NCBI GenBank assembly: GCA_020055645.1
Contig: CM034546.1
Span: 106,830,875-106,894,874, forward strand
DNA length: 64,000 nucleotides
Direction: 5' to 3'
Source of the DNA: Tomocerus qinae
Lineage: Eukaryota; Arthropoda; Collembola; Entomobryomorpha; Tomoceridae
The position numbers and the translations under genes are program-made. Below are positions 40,834 through 52,083 of this stretch, one piece after another. The notes under the pieces were generated by a model. That model worked only from the letters and a program-made list of their open reading frames with translations, made no database searches and was not told the DNA's origin. Position 1 is the first letter of the stretch. Each line of letters opens with the position of its first letter.

Positions 40834-42340
40834 GATTTACACAGCTAAGCATTGTTAGAATGATATGAACACTCCAACTGTGACAACTATATTAGACGAA
40901 TCTATAGACTCTTTGACTAGTCTAGATAAGGTTCGTCGTAAGAAAAGCGTCTATTATTAATATACATGCATAAAATGACTGCCTACACAATAGTAAATGT
41001 GTGCACGCGTAGCATTTGAATGTTCTTAGGTATTCCTGTTCTTTTCAATTATCAACACCGTTTCTCTACCTGTATTTGAGTGCAGACACGAGAGTTAAAG
41101 CAGGACTTACAGTTTTATCATTGCTTACATGCATGCATCATGTTCATTATAGTCTCCCGTTCTGTCTGTCCGTTTCAAACGGTGGTATGAATACTCAGCC
41201 TTACTATAAGGATTCAGACAGCCAGTCGGTTGATAAAAGTAAGACTTTTATAATTGGAATCACGTCGCGTCATACTGCAGACGTGCATTCCTAGTTTGGT
41301 TTGACTTCGTTTTCATTCGTCTTAAAATGAGACCCGACAGTGTCGATTATTATTAGAATAGAACAGAAGTCACTAGTATATAGACGTTGACTTTCAAGTA
41401 CATATTGAAAGCAACTACAAAGGAACACAAACACAAAGTACAATAACACAATGCTAATAACGCGTGGCGTAATCAGCGTTGTGTTGACTAGCCATAAAAG
41501 AAAGTGAAAATTTGATGATTTTTTTCAATCAATAATTTGCTTCATTGTCCTCCGTATAGGCATAATATGTGTGTAAGTGTGTATTTGGGATATCAGGTGG
41601 AGTTCGTGGAATGTGAGTCAGCTTGTGAATGCATGGCATACATAGCATCCAAATTACGTATTTGTACGATGATTGTCGATAGATATTTCTTATTGTAATG
41701 CCATGTCGCTTTCTGTAGGGGTCTTTGATATTCTGATGTATAATTTTCTGTATTTACATTTTAAATTGTAATACACTGTTACGTAATGAAAAGGTGATAA
41801 AACCGTTATGCAATGAATATTGACAGTAAACTAAAAGTTGAAGGTTTTCGTCCTACAAAATTATTTTTTTACATCCACATCAGACACATCATAAACTACG
41901 CTAGTAGTAGGTACTATAATATAGGTAAACCCCCATTAACGCAAACTACTACAGATTTAAGTCCCTACTTACACCTCTCAGCCTAATACCTACTAAATTA
42001 CATTACAGTACTACATTAAGAATGTAAGAGCTACTAAAATAACTCTTAAATTTGAAGTGCCTACTTAACACATAAAAAGCTGCCTACCTAACTAAATACT
42101 ACAGATATGCTATTTAATGTATAATAGTAAAAACCTACAGCAAGCCGTAACAGAAGCTCGCCTGATTAAAGGTTAACGTGTACACATTTTGGTAGACAAC
42201 AAGTACTCGCACGTAGCACAAAACCGAGCGTACGGATTTTGATCAAACTTTCAGAATTGGGTCTTTATATATGTAGCTATGACATATTAAAAATTCAGAC
42301 ATTGATATTTTAGGGAAACGAAGCTCTATTATTTGAAAAA

Positions 42341-42938
42341 TCAACAAAAAATCAAAATTGATTAATGTTGACCATAAAAATCAACAGAAAATCAAAATTG
42401 ATTAATGTTGACCATAAAAATCAACAGAAAATCAAAATTGATTAATGTTGACTATGAAAATCAACAGAAAATCAAAATTGATTAATGTTGACTATGAAAA
42501 TCAACAGAAAATCAAAGTTAATTACTGTTGACTATGAAAATTAACAGAAAATCAAAATTGATTAATTGTGAATATGAAAATTAACAGAAAATCAAAATTG
42601 ATTAATTGTGAATATGAAAATTAACAGAAAATCAAAATTGATTAATTGTGAATATGAAAATTAACAGAAAATCAAAATTGATTAATTTTGAATATGAAAA
42701 TCAGCAGAAAATCAAAATTGATAAATGTTGACTATGAAAATCAACAGAAAATCAAAATTGATTCATATTGACTATCAAAATCAATACAAATTAAAATATA
42801 TTAATAACGACTATCAAGATCAATGCATAAGAAAATATATTAATATTGACTATCAAAGTCAATACATAATGAAAATATATTAATATTGACAATCAAAGTC
42901 AATACATAATGAAAATATATTAATATTGACTGTTAAAA
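42341..42938. repeat. 40-bp minisatellite, about 15 units in three sequence groups
   Basis: Head-to-tail units start at 42341 and recur every 40 bp to 42781, then about every 39-40 bp (42820, 42859, 42899), with a decayed partial unit at 42939. The typical unit runs TCAACAGAAAATCAAAATTG then ATTAATGTTGACTATGAAAA. Units 1-5 and 10-11 are of this type. Units 6-9 begin TTAACA and carry TTGTGAA or TTTTGAA in place of TGTTGAC. Units 12-15 begin TCAAT and have ATATATTAATATTGAC. Neighbouring units are most alike, as expected from slippage or unequal exchange. The array is the core of the surrounding mobile element. Confidence 0.95.
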
Positions 42939-43265
42939 TCAAGACAAACTTGAAACAGATTCGTTATTTTACTTTTAAAGGTAATTTTCCGGTTTTGTTA
43001 TTTTACTATATAATTTCAGTTTTAGTAGAAGCGGCATGATATAGTTTATACTATCTCGCTAACAATCTATAGGAAACGGTATTACAATTTTCAATGCCCA
43101 TTTTTCACTTTAACTATCAAAATGAAGACAAAGTGAGCGCGCGGTATCTCAGCAACCTATGGACCGATTTACCCCAAAATCAATAGGGATCGTCAGTGGT
43201 CTATAGGCATTGTTTTTGCCAAGTTTGGTCTATATCCGTCATTGCTTTCGAAAGTTATCGTGGGT

Positions 43266-43300
43266 ACGGACGGACGGACCGACGGACGGACGGACGGACG
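43266..43300. repeat. (ACGG)n microsatellite
   Basis: About eight copies of ACGG with one CCGA variant, ending in GACAGAC. It sits just inside the right end of the mobile element, a position in which such GACG/ACGG tracts commonly occur in invertebrate repeats. Confidence 0.9.
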
Positions 43301-43321
43301 GACAGACTGTGCGGTTCTATA

Positions 43322-43343
43322 AGCTCGCTTACTCAGGCGAGCT
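43322..43343. other. Right-end stem-loop of the mobile element
   Basis: AGCTCGC (43322-43328) and GCGAGCT (43337-43343) are perfect inverted repeats around an 8-nt loop. The outer arm is also the terminal inverted repeat shared with the left end at 42155. This places the hairpin exactly at the element border. Confidence 0.75.
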
Positions 43344-44709
43344 AAAACGTGCATATCAGTCTGACAGTTAGCCTAGTAAAAGCTGCGTTTATAGTTGCAT
43401 AATAGTAAATGAAAGAGAATTGAGGGAAGGGGTATTAAAGCACTTACTTTGTTTGGGCTGGATTCAATAGATTGCTCTTATTCCAACTTGGCTTTGGTTT
43501 TAAGTGCTGTGATATGTCTAATAAAAGTAAATTATTGGAGTTTAACAGTATACTAAAAGCCCCGCAAAGTGACAATTCACGAACATCAAAAGGTTTCAAA
43601 TGCACCAGAGTGATTTTATGACCGCCACTCAAATGGCGTTGTTTGTTAACTTGGAGAACGCTGCTCTGTGATTCACATTCTGTCACATTCCACTGCTCCA
43701 CACTTACCGTTTCCAAAACGATCCACTTTCGTTAGACTTTACTATTTGGCCATGGCATATTAAGTATGCATAGAATTATACATCCATAGCATCCTACAAG
43801 TGGTCTGATATCATCTCCCTACTTTTTTATATTCAATAGGTTAGCTTTTATATTCGTAAAACAAACCTTCGAATGCATTTCTTTAAGAAATGAAAAAAAC
43901 TGTCTTTAACAGGACTCCATGGACATATTTTTCATCCTCTTATGGTTTCAATAGGGAAAACAAAAAAAATCTCATGGGTGTACTTTATTTTGTTCATTTT
44001 TTCTTTCTACTCATCACTGTACATTGAGAAACTAGATACTTTGTGCAAGGCAAATTACTAACTGAGCAAATTATCATGCTTGCACTAGTTAATAGTAGTT
44101 AGTTGCATTCAAGCATGAGTAGTAACAGAAAGCCGATTGCACTCACTTCATAATTGCAAGGCTCGTGTAACTAAACTCTATTTGACTTCATTAGAATTTA
44201 CAATAGATCCATCAATTCAGAAGAGTAGCGGAAAAATTATTTTAAATTGGCAAGCATAAATACATATGTAGAGGGAAAAAAATGAAGATACATCTCTCGG
44301 CCTTGCTCTTTATACAGAAGAGTTCTGATTCATACTGAAAGTATGCAGTTGTCTAGAATGTCTTTGATTGGATTTACTGCTTTATCTATGTATGAGATAA
44401 ATGTATTACATATTTACTATTCAATGGAAAGGGACAATGGGATGGCTTTATTCAAGCCAGCAATGAATGTGTCATCTTCTTTCATTTTCATGCCAAGACA
44501 AAACTAAATAAATATCTCGATTAGTATTTACATCTCAGTTTCTCAACCTGTGTCAATTCTAATAGCCAAGGCTGTGCAGTGCAATCTATTCAAATAAGTA
44601 TTTTTAAATCTACTTACTCAATGCCAAACAAAAATAAAAGTTGATCTTGTGCCTGTTATCTCCAACAGCTTACTCATCCACTCTGTCAGTCAGTTCAGTT
44701 CATCAGCCT

Positions 44710-44737
44710 GATTTCATTTCCATGATGAAATGAAATC
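44710..44737. repeat. Perfect 11-bp inverted repeat (hairpin)
   Basis: GATTTCATTTC, then the 6-nt loop CATGAT, then GAAATGAAATC. It is a perfect stem of 11 bp. It is isolated, with no element borders, flanking genes or tandem copies seen. Confidence 0.8.
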
Positions 44738-47700
44738 GAAAAGGGACCGCTATGTATCTACAAGCTAAAATTCAGGATAGATCACGTTCTATATCATTAT
44801 AATAACCATAACAAAGGATTTTTATGAGTACTGAAACAAAAATGAACAATATGGAGCAACAACTGAATTGTTGGCTCACAGATTTTAATATTCAGTTTGC
44901 ATCTTCAGTAATGACAATGTTTCGATAGTTGAAAATTGCAACAGCAGCGGTTGTACGCTTTGTTAATTTCAGTTTGTCACAGCTGATTACAAATTAAGAT
45001 TCACATGGAACAGTAACTTAAATTAATCGTGCATCATCTGCTAAACACTTTGCTACTATATTTTCGTGTCATCTTCTAATTGAGATTACTTAATGCAAAA
45101 TAGGATGGTACAACTATGTGTGCATGTGATAAGGCGTTCTTCTTCGTGTCGTCGTGAAGTTTGTTTGCATAAAGCTTCCTGAATTTTGCATTATGTAACT
45201 TGTGTTTAGTTGGCGGATCATAATAGAATACACCTACGTTTTATGAACCTATCTAAGTAGAACCTCCTATTGCTTCATTTAATATTTGGTTAGTTTCAAT
45301 GATTCTGAAATATGCTATTGCATTCCGCTAGCAGCGGTAGCATGTTTCAGATATAATAATAAGCAATTAATGGAGTGATGAAAAGAAATTAGTTGCAATG
45401 CAAGTTGAAAGGATTGTGTGTGATCCATTGGACTGACATTATCATGAAAGTGATGAGATGAGTAGTTCTGGTACAAGACGAAATCGATTTTTAGCACGCA
45501 CGGTAGGAAGTCTAGATGCATTTTATTTCTACTACGGTTGTTAATTTCGATGCAGTAATCATTACCTGGTTTGGTTTGTTCTCGACGAATAGTTTTTACC
45601 TCCACAAAGTATCAAGCTACTACCTAGTAGTGCCTCTGCACCTTTGAATCTGTAAACAAAGGACTTTTACAACCAACTGCTACGTATTGATTGTTGGTGA
45701 GGTACATATTGTTCTACACGTAAAATCCATCATAAACTTCTGTACATGTTGCATTATTGTTGTACCAGTAGCTGCATTTAAATGAACTTTCCGTACTATT
45801 TACATAGTTCTGCACAAATCACAGCTCTGTAGCCTCTGTTCTAGTTTTACTAGTGGAGATTGATCTGTTGCAGATTTGATTCTATCACATTAGCATGTCA
45901 TTTCATGATTACCTCTGTATTTATCAACTGATCCATTTCAAAACATTTGGAATGACAGCAATATTTGAAAGTAAATAATATTTCCGCAGCTCTCCTCATA
46001 CACACACAAATAGGCAATACTACAACATAAATAGGCAATAGATCTACTATGCAATTGAAAAGTATATGTTTAGCTATAGGTGTGTAGAAACAAATAAAAG
46101 TGGTACAGGACATTCTACACTGCCCACCTACTATTTATTATCTGCAGTGAACGTAAGCAGCGTTTTGTGTCCAATCTAACTGTGCACTGGGATACGGAGC
46201 ATGCAAAATACATTTTCTGTATCTGATTATTTCCCTAATGTATTTGTACTTACATTACAAGCTGATTGACACCGTATTGAGCTAATGTTAATGCAATGGC
46301 ATATCAGTGAGATATGCAGATACACTTGTAACTGTACATATGTATGAGTTACACCTTTTAAATAGAAACTTGCTTGCATACACAATAGCTACAAATATAT
46401 TGTGTGCATAGCTCCTTTGCATTTTGCATTTGGACTAGGAAGAAATACACGTAGTGATTTCTAACATTTATTTACTTTGTGTTTGCATTGCACACAGATT
46501 CAACTTTTCACATTTTCATTCCATGATTACTTAAGTGTTTGTCCTGTACACAAGGTAAGGCAGAAATACAATCTTTCTGTTGATACTATTGTGCTAAACT
46601 TGGAATGGAAATTAATATTATAAAGTTCTAATTGTGCAACGCCTTGTTTACTTTGACCGCGGCACACTAACTGTGACTATCAACAAAGAACAAGTACACA
46701 CAAACACTCAACCGTTAACTTTTACTATTATTAAGTAAAACAAATCTACCTACAACTACCTAATTGTTAATGATTATGCATACATATATGTACCAATGAT
46801 ATTTGCAAGTTGCAAATAATTTGAATCAAGGGAGTAGGAACATTATTGATTAGTTGAGAGTTATTTTATATGCTTTTATTATCATTATCATGTTTTAATG
46901 GATATTTCTTCAAATAAAGAGAACTAAATTATGTATGCGTTCAACTTTGTGAAGCTAAACAAAGTCAGCACTAACATTTTGTGAACTTTCTCAATCGAAT
47001 TTTGTCTGTCTCTTTTCATTCACTATAATTACTTCTTTACGATATGTTTGCACTTGCTTCGTGCATTTAATAGGTACGTAAATTGGTAGAATAGATTTGA
47101 ATAGAAACACGAACTGTAGCAAAGTAGAAATAATAGAAAAATCTCTAAAAGCATCTGTCCATTTCTTCTGATTCGATCCATTTAGAGAAAAACTGGAAAA
47201 CTTGAGAAAACTAGAGAAAACTCACTTTCAATATAATGTGAGTACATTATAGGTATACCAGAAGTTACATAAAATTTATATTTACATGCTATAATTGTAT
47301 CTATACCATCATAAAGAAATGTATCAATCTATTAATAGAATATACACGTATAAAATCTAAGTAAACAGGAAAACTTCATAAAGCACTTGCGTCGATTCTA
47401 CAATTTGTTCTTGGCTTTGGGTAATAAAGATTATAAAATCATTACTCTGAATTCGCAGAGAATGTCGATATGATACCTCATAGTATATCATGAATTGGAT
47501 TGAGTTGAAAAGGAGTTCACTTTTACTTTAGAACATAATCGAAAAACTCCAGAGTATGTAAAAATTTAATCTCGCGAAGAAGAGCAAGTTTTAAGTATAT
47601 TGAAATTTAACAAATAGATAGTATGTTGTTTAAATGAGTATATAGTAATTAAATATCTTCTCCAACTAATAGTACTATTAAGAAAGAAGTAAATAAATTG

Positions 47701-50700
47701 TGGATTGAAGATATAGTCCCCTGTAAGTAAATATTACAGTGTAGAAATTCAAAGTTGATAACAATGTGTATTCTTATGTAGATAGGAATCTCTCATCAAA
47801 ACTATTAAATCAAGTTGTATAAATGTCTAACACACATGGTTGGATAGATATGCCTAGTGCTATACGACTGCTACTGTATTCAAGCTGTTATCGTGAAAAG
47901 CAGCAAGTTTCATCCATTGCATCTACTAAATGGAGATAATAGGATGTGTACAAGAAGATATAGAAGCACGTCATTTTATTTAACAATACTGTTGGTAGTT
48001 GAATAGAATTGAAAGCTACGTAACAATCATGTGAATGGAATATAGTAGTAATAGTCAGTTATAAGATATTGTATTTACATATCTACGCAAGTATCTGAAT
48101 GTATTTGATATGATAGTGAAGCTATGGCTAGTCAATAGAAGATTTGAGCTGTCTTGTCTTTGGTGATTGTGAGAGGTAGGGAAGAAGAAGGAGCGGTGGA
48201 GTTGCATTTAGTATTTAGTAGTAGGAGAGACAGTGTGTGATATAAACAGAGAGATTCCTAGGTTGAAAGTGAAATGAATGAGTAATGAAGGAAAGAGTGA
48301 AGTGAGTGGTGTGTGTCTGACTTTGTGCACATTTTAAGTGAAGTCTTATTCTTAAATTCCTTTGGAGAGTTGAAGAGTCTACTCATCATTAGCAATAGCA
48401 AACACTCTAGCATTCATAATTCCATGTGCCTTTTGCCTTAAAGTCAATTCAGCTCATCTCTTTCACTTACTCTTAAAAACCAAACCAATTCAAAGGAACT
48501 CTCAGAATTCAACAAACGCGAAAAAGGCAAAGAGCAGGAGCTCAGACGTTTTGTACAATTCAAGAGTGAGTATAACAATAATACAATGTCTTCTACTTCC
48601 TTATGCTATATTACATAAACTATATCTTTAAATGGTGTGTGGGTTATAGAATTATAATGATATTGCTTCCACATGCTTAAATAAGGAAGGAAAAAGGGTC
48701 TGTGCCTGTTTGCCCTGCCTTGGTTTGATTTGGACCTGTCTTCTTTCTGTCTGTCTAGTTTTATGCTGCATTTCTCATTTGGTTTTGCCTTTTAGCTCCG
48801 GCAATTCAAAAAGTTAACGATACGGCCACCATAAAGTCATTGCAAAAACCTCATGAGATGACAGTTACAAATTATACACATTACTTACATTACATTATAT
48901 TTTATATCCCGCTCCTTCCTTCCTTCCCATTAGAGTACACACAGAAAACTTACTTATACAATCTCTGTCTTGTTTACTAAATCACTTTAGCTCCTACGAA
49001 TCTCTCAGATGAATTATTCAATACGTAATGTATTATGTACATTTTCCATATACTATACCTTCTATATACAGCTACATATGCCACAAAATAAAGATATTTA
49101 TGATTTTCTCTTGTTTATGAATGTTCATGTTGATAGAGAGAATGAAAACTTTAAGCCTTACTTTATTCTTAACTTGTAAATATACCCCAACTAATATAGC
49201 CACGTCCAAAACAAACATTTCCTCTTTATTTTCGGCTTAACTTGCACATTTGTCTAGATTATCCATTTCCTCGTCCAACATTCATTATGAATGAATGAAA
49301 TTGCATAAGTACCATACTTATACCGGATAATACTATAATACTATTATACCCAGAAGCTAGTATATCCCCGTCTAAACTGAGATGTGCTTTTTCCTCACGC
49401 TTCCTAATATGACTATCAAAAATCGATGCTATTAATAACTTTAAATTCAATTTAGTCTCGAAAGTAACAGATGGGACTATTACAATGACTTAAATCTCAT
49501 ACTCATGAAACTGCATAGTTTATACAATACCTATAGTCTAGTACTTATACTGCAAATAACTTTCTTACAATAAAAATAAAAAGGTAATTAGCCCACGCAA
49601 TGTAGTTTGAATATTCCTCAACAACTTCCAATTATGCCCGTAGTAAATAGAAATACAAGCTCTGTAATCAATTGGAAAGTAAAATCATTCAGTTAAGTGC
49701 TAAATAGGAAAACTCGCCTTGTCTTGTGGACATTTCAATCATTATTAGATTCATTTGAGCCATTAAAGTACCAATACAAATAAAAAATGATGTTCCGAAA
49801 TCCACAGTGCAGTCGTGCATATATAATTTATGGTCCTCATGCACAAGCAACTGTTGTTAGTACTCAATGCAATGTAATTGACTTGATAAATACAAAGTAA
49901 TAAGCATCAGGAATGATTTTGGATATGGAAGTGTCCTATTGAGGATTGAGGATAGGCTGTTGTTATAGTAGGTGATGATTATTTCCTCCCGCTGCGCGGT
50001 GATAATCTATGCAGATGTTGATGTTCACTGTATATTTAATTGTTGATTAAGGTCTATAAATTGTGGATATGTGGGAATGAATGTCAAGTGTCAATTAGAG
50101 CGGAGGTGTTAATGACTCACAATAAGCCTAAGCGTATAGCTAATCATCACGGGTATTTAATCGCGGTGCTTAATCAAGACGTGCATGCTGTACGCATACA
50201 TTATGCTCTTGTCTGTCACTATATAGGTAGGACAGTCATCATGACGCAATTTAATAAGGACTGTAGGTATACTAAAATCATCATCATAATTCCCTGGCCA
50301 TGTAAAGATATGGCAGTTAACTAAACTGTAGTAGTAGACATCAAGGCGAGAGAAAATTCATTCGTGCTAAGTAGTTGTAGATAGGACCTACATACTTGAC
50401 TGTCTTAACTACATAAAATAAACAATGATGATAATTAGGAGATACGAAAACAGAAACAATGAAAGTATAGTAAGGTAGTTTGCACTGAAAGTGCATTGAA
50501 TACTTCCCTTTGGCAGAAGTTATGACAGTAGACCCAAACCAGGGAGGGCCAAGCCAGACATTATACTAATTTGTATTGTTTGTTCCTTTTGTTAGGTAAA
50601 CAAGAGTCAATGAGTCAAGTGGCACTGCCGTGTCTGTCTTGTAGCTCTTACCTATGCTTATGTTTACAGAATCTCTTGTAAAAGTCGTCGTGTGCTTAGT

Positions 50701-52044
50701 AGTACGACTGTTATGAATATAATATTAAAATATTATATATCTATTTTCTATATTAACAGATAGTGTTCAACTTTTACAGAATAAAAATTGTAGGTTGTTT
50801 GCATATATCTACATAATATATAAATTGCCTGTTACATTCTATATTTTGTACTGTCTACTTGTACTTATAGACAAAGACAATTGTGGAGAATAATGTACTG
50901 TTAACTTGTATTAAACAAGACCATAAAGCACCGATACCTATTACACGCCATTCTGACTAGCCCAGCAATTGACTCTGTAGAATAGAAACAAGGCTAATAA
51001 TGGTGTACGTTTACTTTTCATAGGGTATTGTAAGAAGTAAAGGAGATGTAATATTTTATGTGTGTGCTTGGAATATAATATGTTACCTTATGCACTACCT
51101 ACGGTTAAACACTGAAGGATTATTTATACACATCTGGTAGTACGGTACCAATGTATTCGCCCACTATCTGTCTATCTATTAGCGCAGTATGTGTTAAAGT
51201 GTTAGTGGTGAGGATATAAAAAGCCAGTGTATGTAGGTCATCGCTTTTGCCAATCAATGAATAAGTGAATGAATAAGTTTGTTCTTTGTACTCACCATTG
51301 TACAATGTACAGTACACTTTACGCTTACTGTCTGCAAATTTTAGATTAAGATAAGATTGCTTTTGGCTCAACTTAACTGGACGTTTACTAATCATTACAT
51401 GTACAAAGACTTTAGTTTTTCCGTTCAGTATCTAATTCATATATGTAGTAAGGATGAAATTGAATTAGGTATATTCAAGTAATCGAACAACAAACATGCT
51501 TTTAGTGTCCCTTATGAAATTGCATAAAGAACAACTTATCTGTGATATACTATACACTTATATATAAACACTTACTATCAGTTATAAAATTGTTTGGACC
51601 AGGCCAAAGCTGAATCTACCATTACAATAATTGTATGCGCTGTGAGTGATTATAATGATTTGCCATTATTATGGACTGTATTGGCTATAAATTATTTGTA
51701 TGGCAGAAACACAGAGTTAAAGAGATACCTAAATTAACCACTTTTTTACGTGCGAATGCGAATCATAAGTCACAGGCTGAATTTACATAACTTATTTGAA
51801 AATTGTAAACCTAAGTAAATAATTGTTTATTCTGCCCACCTAATTAAAAAACTGACAATATGCGATCAAAATACAATGATCAGAGTATTTAGGTATCGTT
51901 TGTTTCATCCACTTGTTGTGATAAATTCGTTAGAGTAAAGAATAAGATTTTTGCAAAAAACTATTATTGATGTAATATTTGCGTGGTGGCACTGTGGGTT
52001 TTGTACTTTAGGACATGTGTTTTAACTATTTTGGGGTGGTTATG

Positions 52045-52083
52045 CAATAAAATAAAATAATAATGAATAATGAATAATGAATG
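52045..52083. repeat. AT-rich simple repeat (AAATA then AATGAAT units)
   Basis: Short run of AATAAAATAAAATAA followed by three copies of an AATGAAT-type heptamer. Low complexity; no other feature is attached. Confidence 0.8.

Larger units (their letters stand above)
22280..42154. other. Gene-poor AT-rich region
   Basis: About 20 kb with no recognisable protein-coding gene. Open frames up to 134 codons (38327-38731 minus) are of the length expected by chance. Items with some structure are a CpG-dense patch at 24186-24310, a (GA)n tract at 27365-27381, a 14-bp palindrome at 29359-29372, a TATA-like box with a possible first exon at 34072-34246, an inverted repeat at 35590-35625, and a CTGTA pentamer repeat at 40814-40833. 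The rest is plain AT-rich sequence in which I see nothing specific. Confidence 0.5.
42155..43343. mobile_element. Non-autonomous element with short TIRs, minisatellite core and terminal hairpin (Helentron/HINE-like)
   Basis: The left end begins AGCTCGCCTGA at 42155-42165, and the right end finishes with the exact reverse complement TCAGGCGAGCT at 43333-43343. Similarity continues for 14 of 15 bases. Inside lie a 40-bp tandem repeat (42341-42938), a GC-richer section (about 43130-43260) and an (ACGG)n tract (43266-43300). At the right end the last bases fold with AGCTCGC at 43322-43328 into a 7-bp stem with an 8-nt loop. There is no open frame of significant length, so it would have moved with proteins supplied in trans. 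Short terminal inverted repeats, internal tandem repeats and a right-end stem-loop are the combination known for Helentron-associated elements such as DINE-1. The right border reads CTAA, compatible with a Helitron-type CTRR end. I see no target-site duplication. A TIR-type MITE is the alternative. Confidence 0.7.

Noticed and set aside
42155-43343. Reading the 40-bp direct repeats as a CRISPR array
   Set aside because: The units are contiguous with no unique spacers, and the context is eukaryotic and inside a mobile element.
43444-43731. Minus-strand frame of about 95 codons ending at a good GTAAGT donor
   Set aside because: No acceptor with a pyrimidine tract precedes it, no ATG start is present (the apparent start is TTG), and no phase-compatible partner exon was seen.
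50040-50324. 94-codon plus-strand frame in a CpG-containing stretch
   Set aside because: Starts at TTG, no motif or splice partner, and the composition changes along its length.
51120-51395. 91-codon minus-strand frame with an internal donor-like GTGAGT
   Set aside because: Acceptor and donor candidates inside it do not define a consistent exon, and no similarity is recognised.
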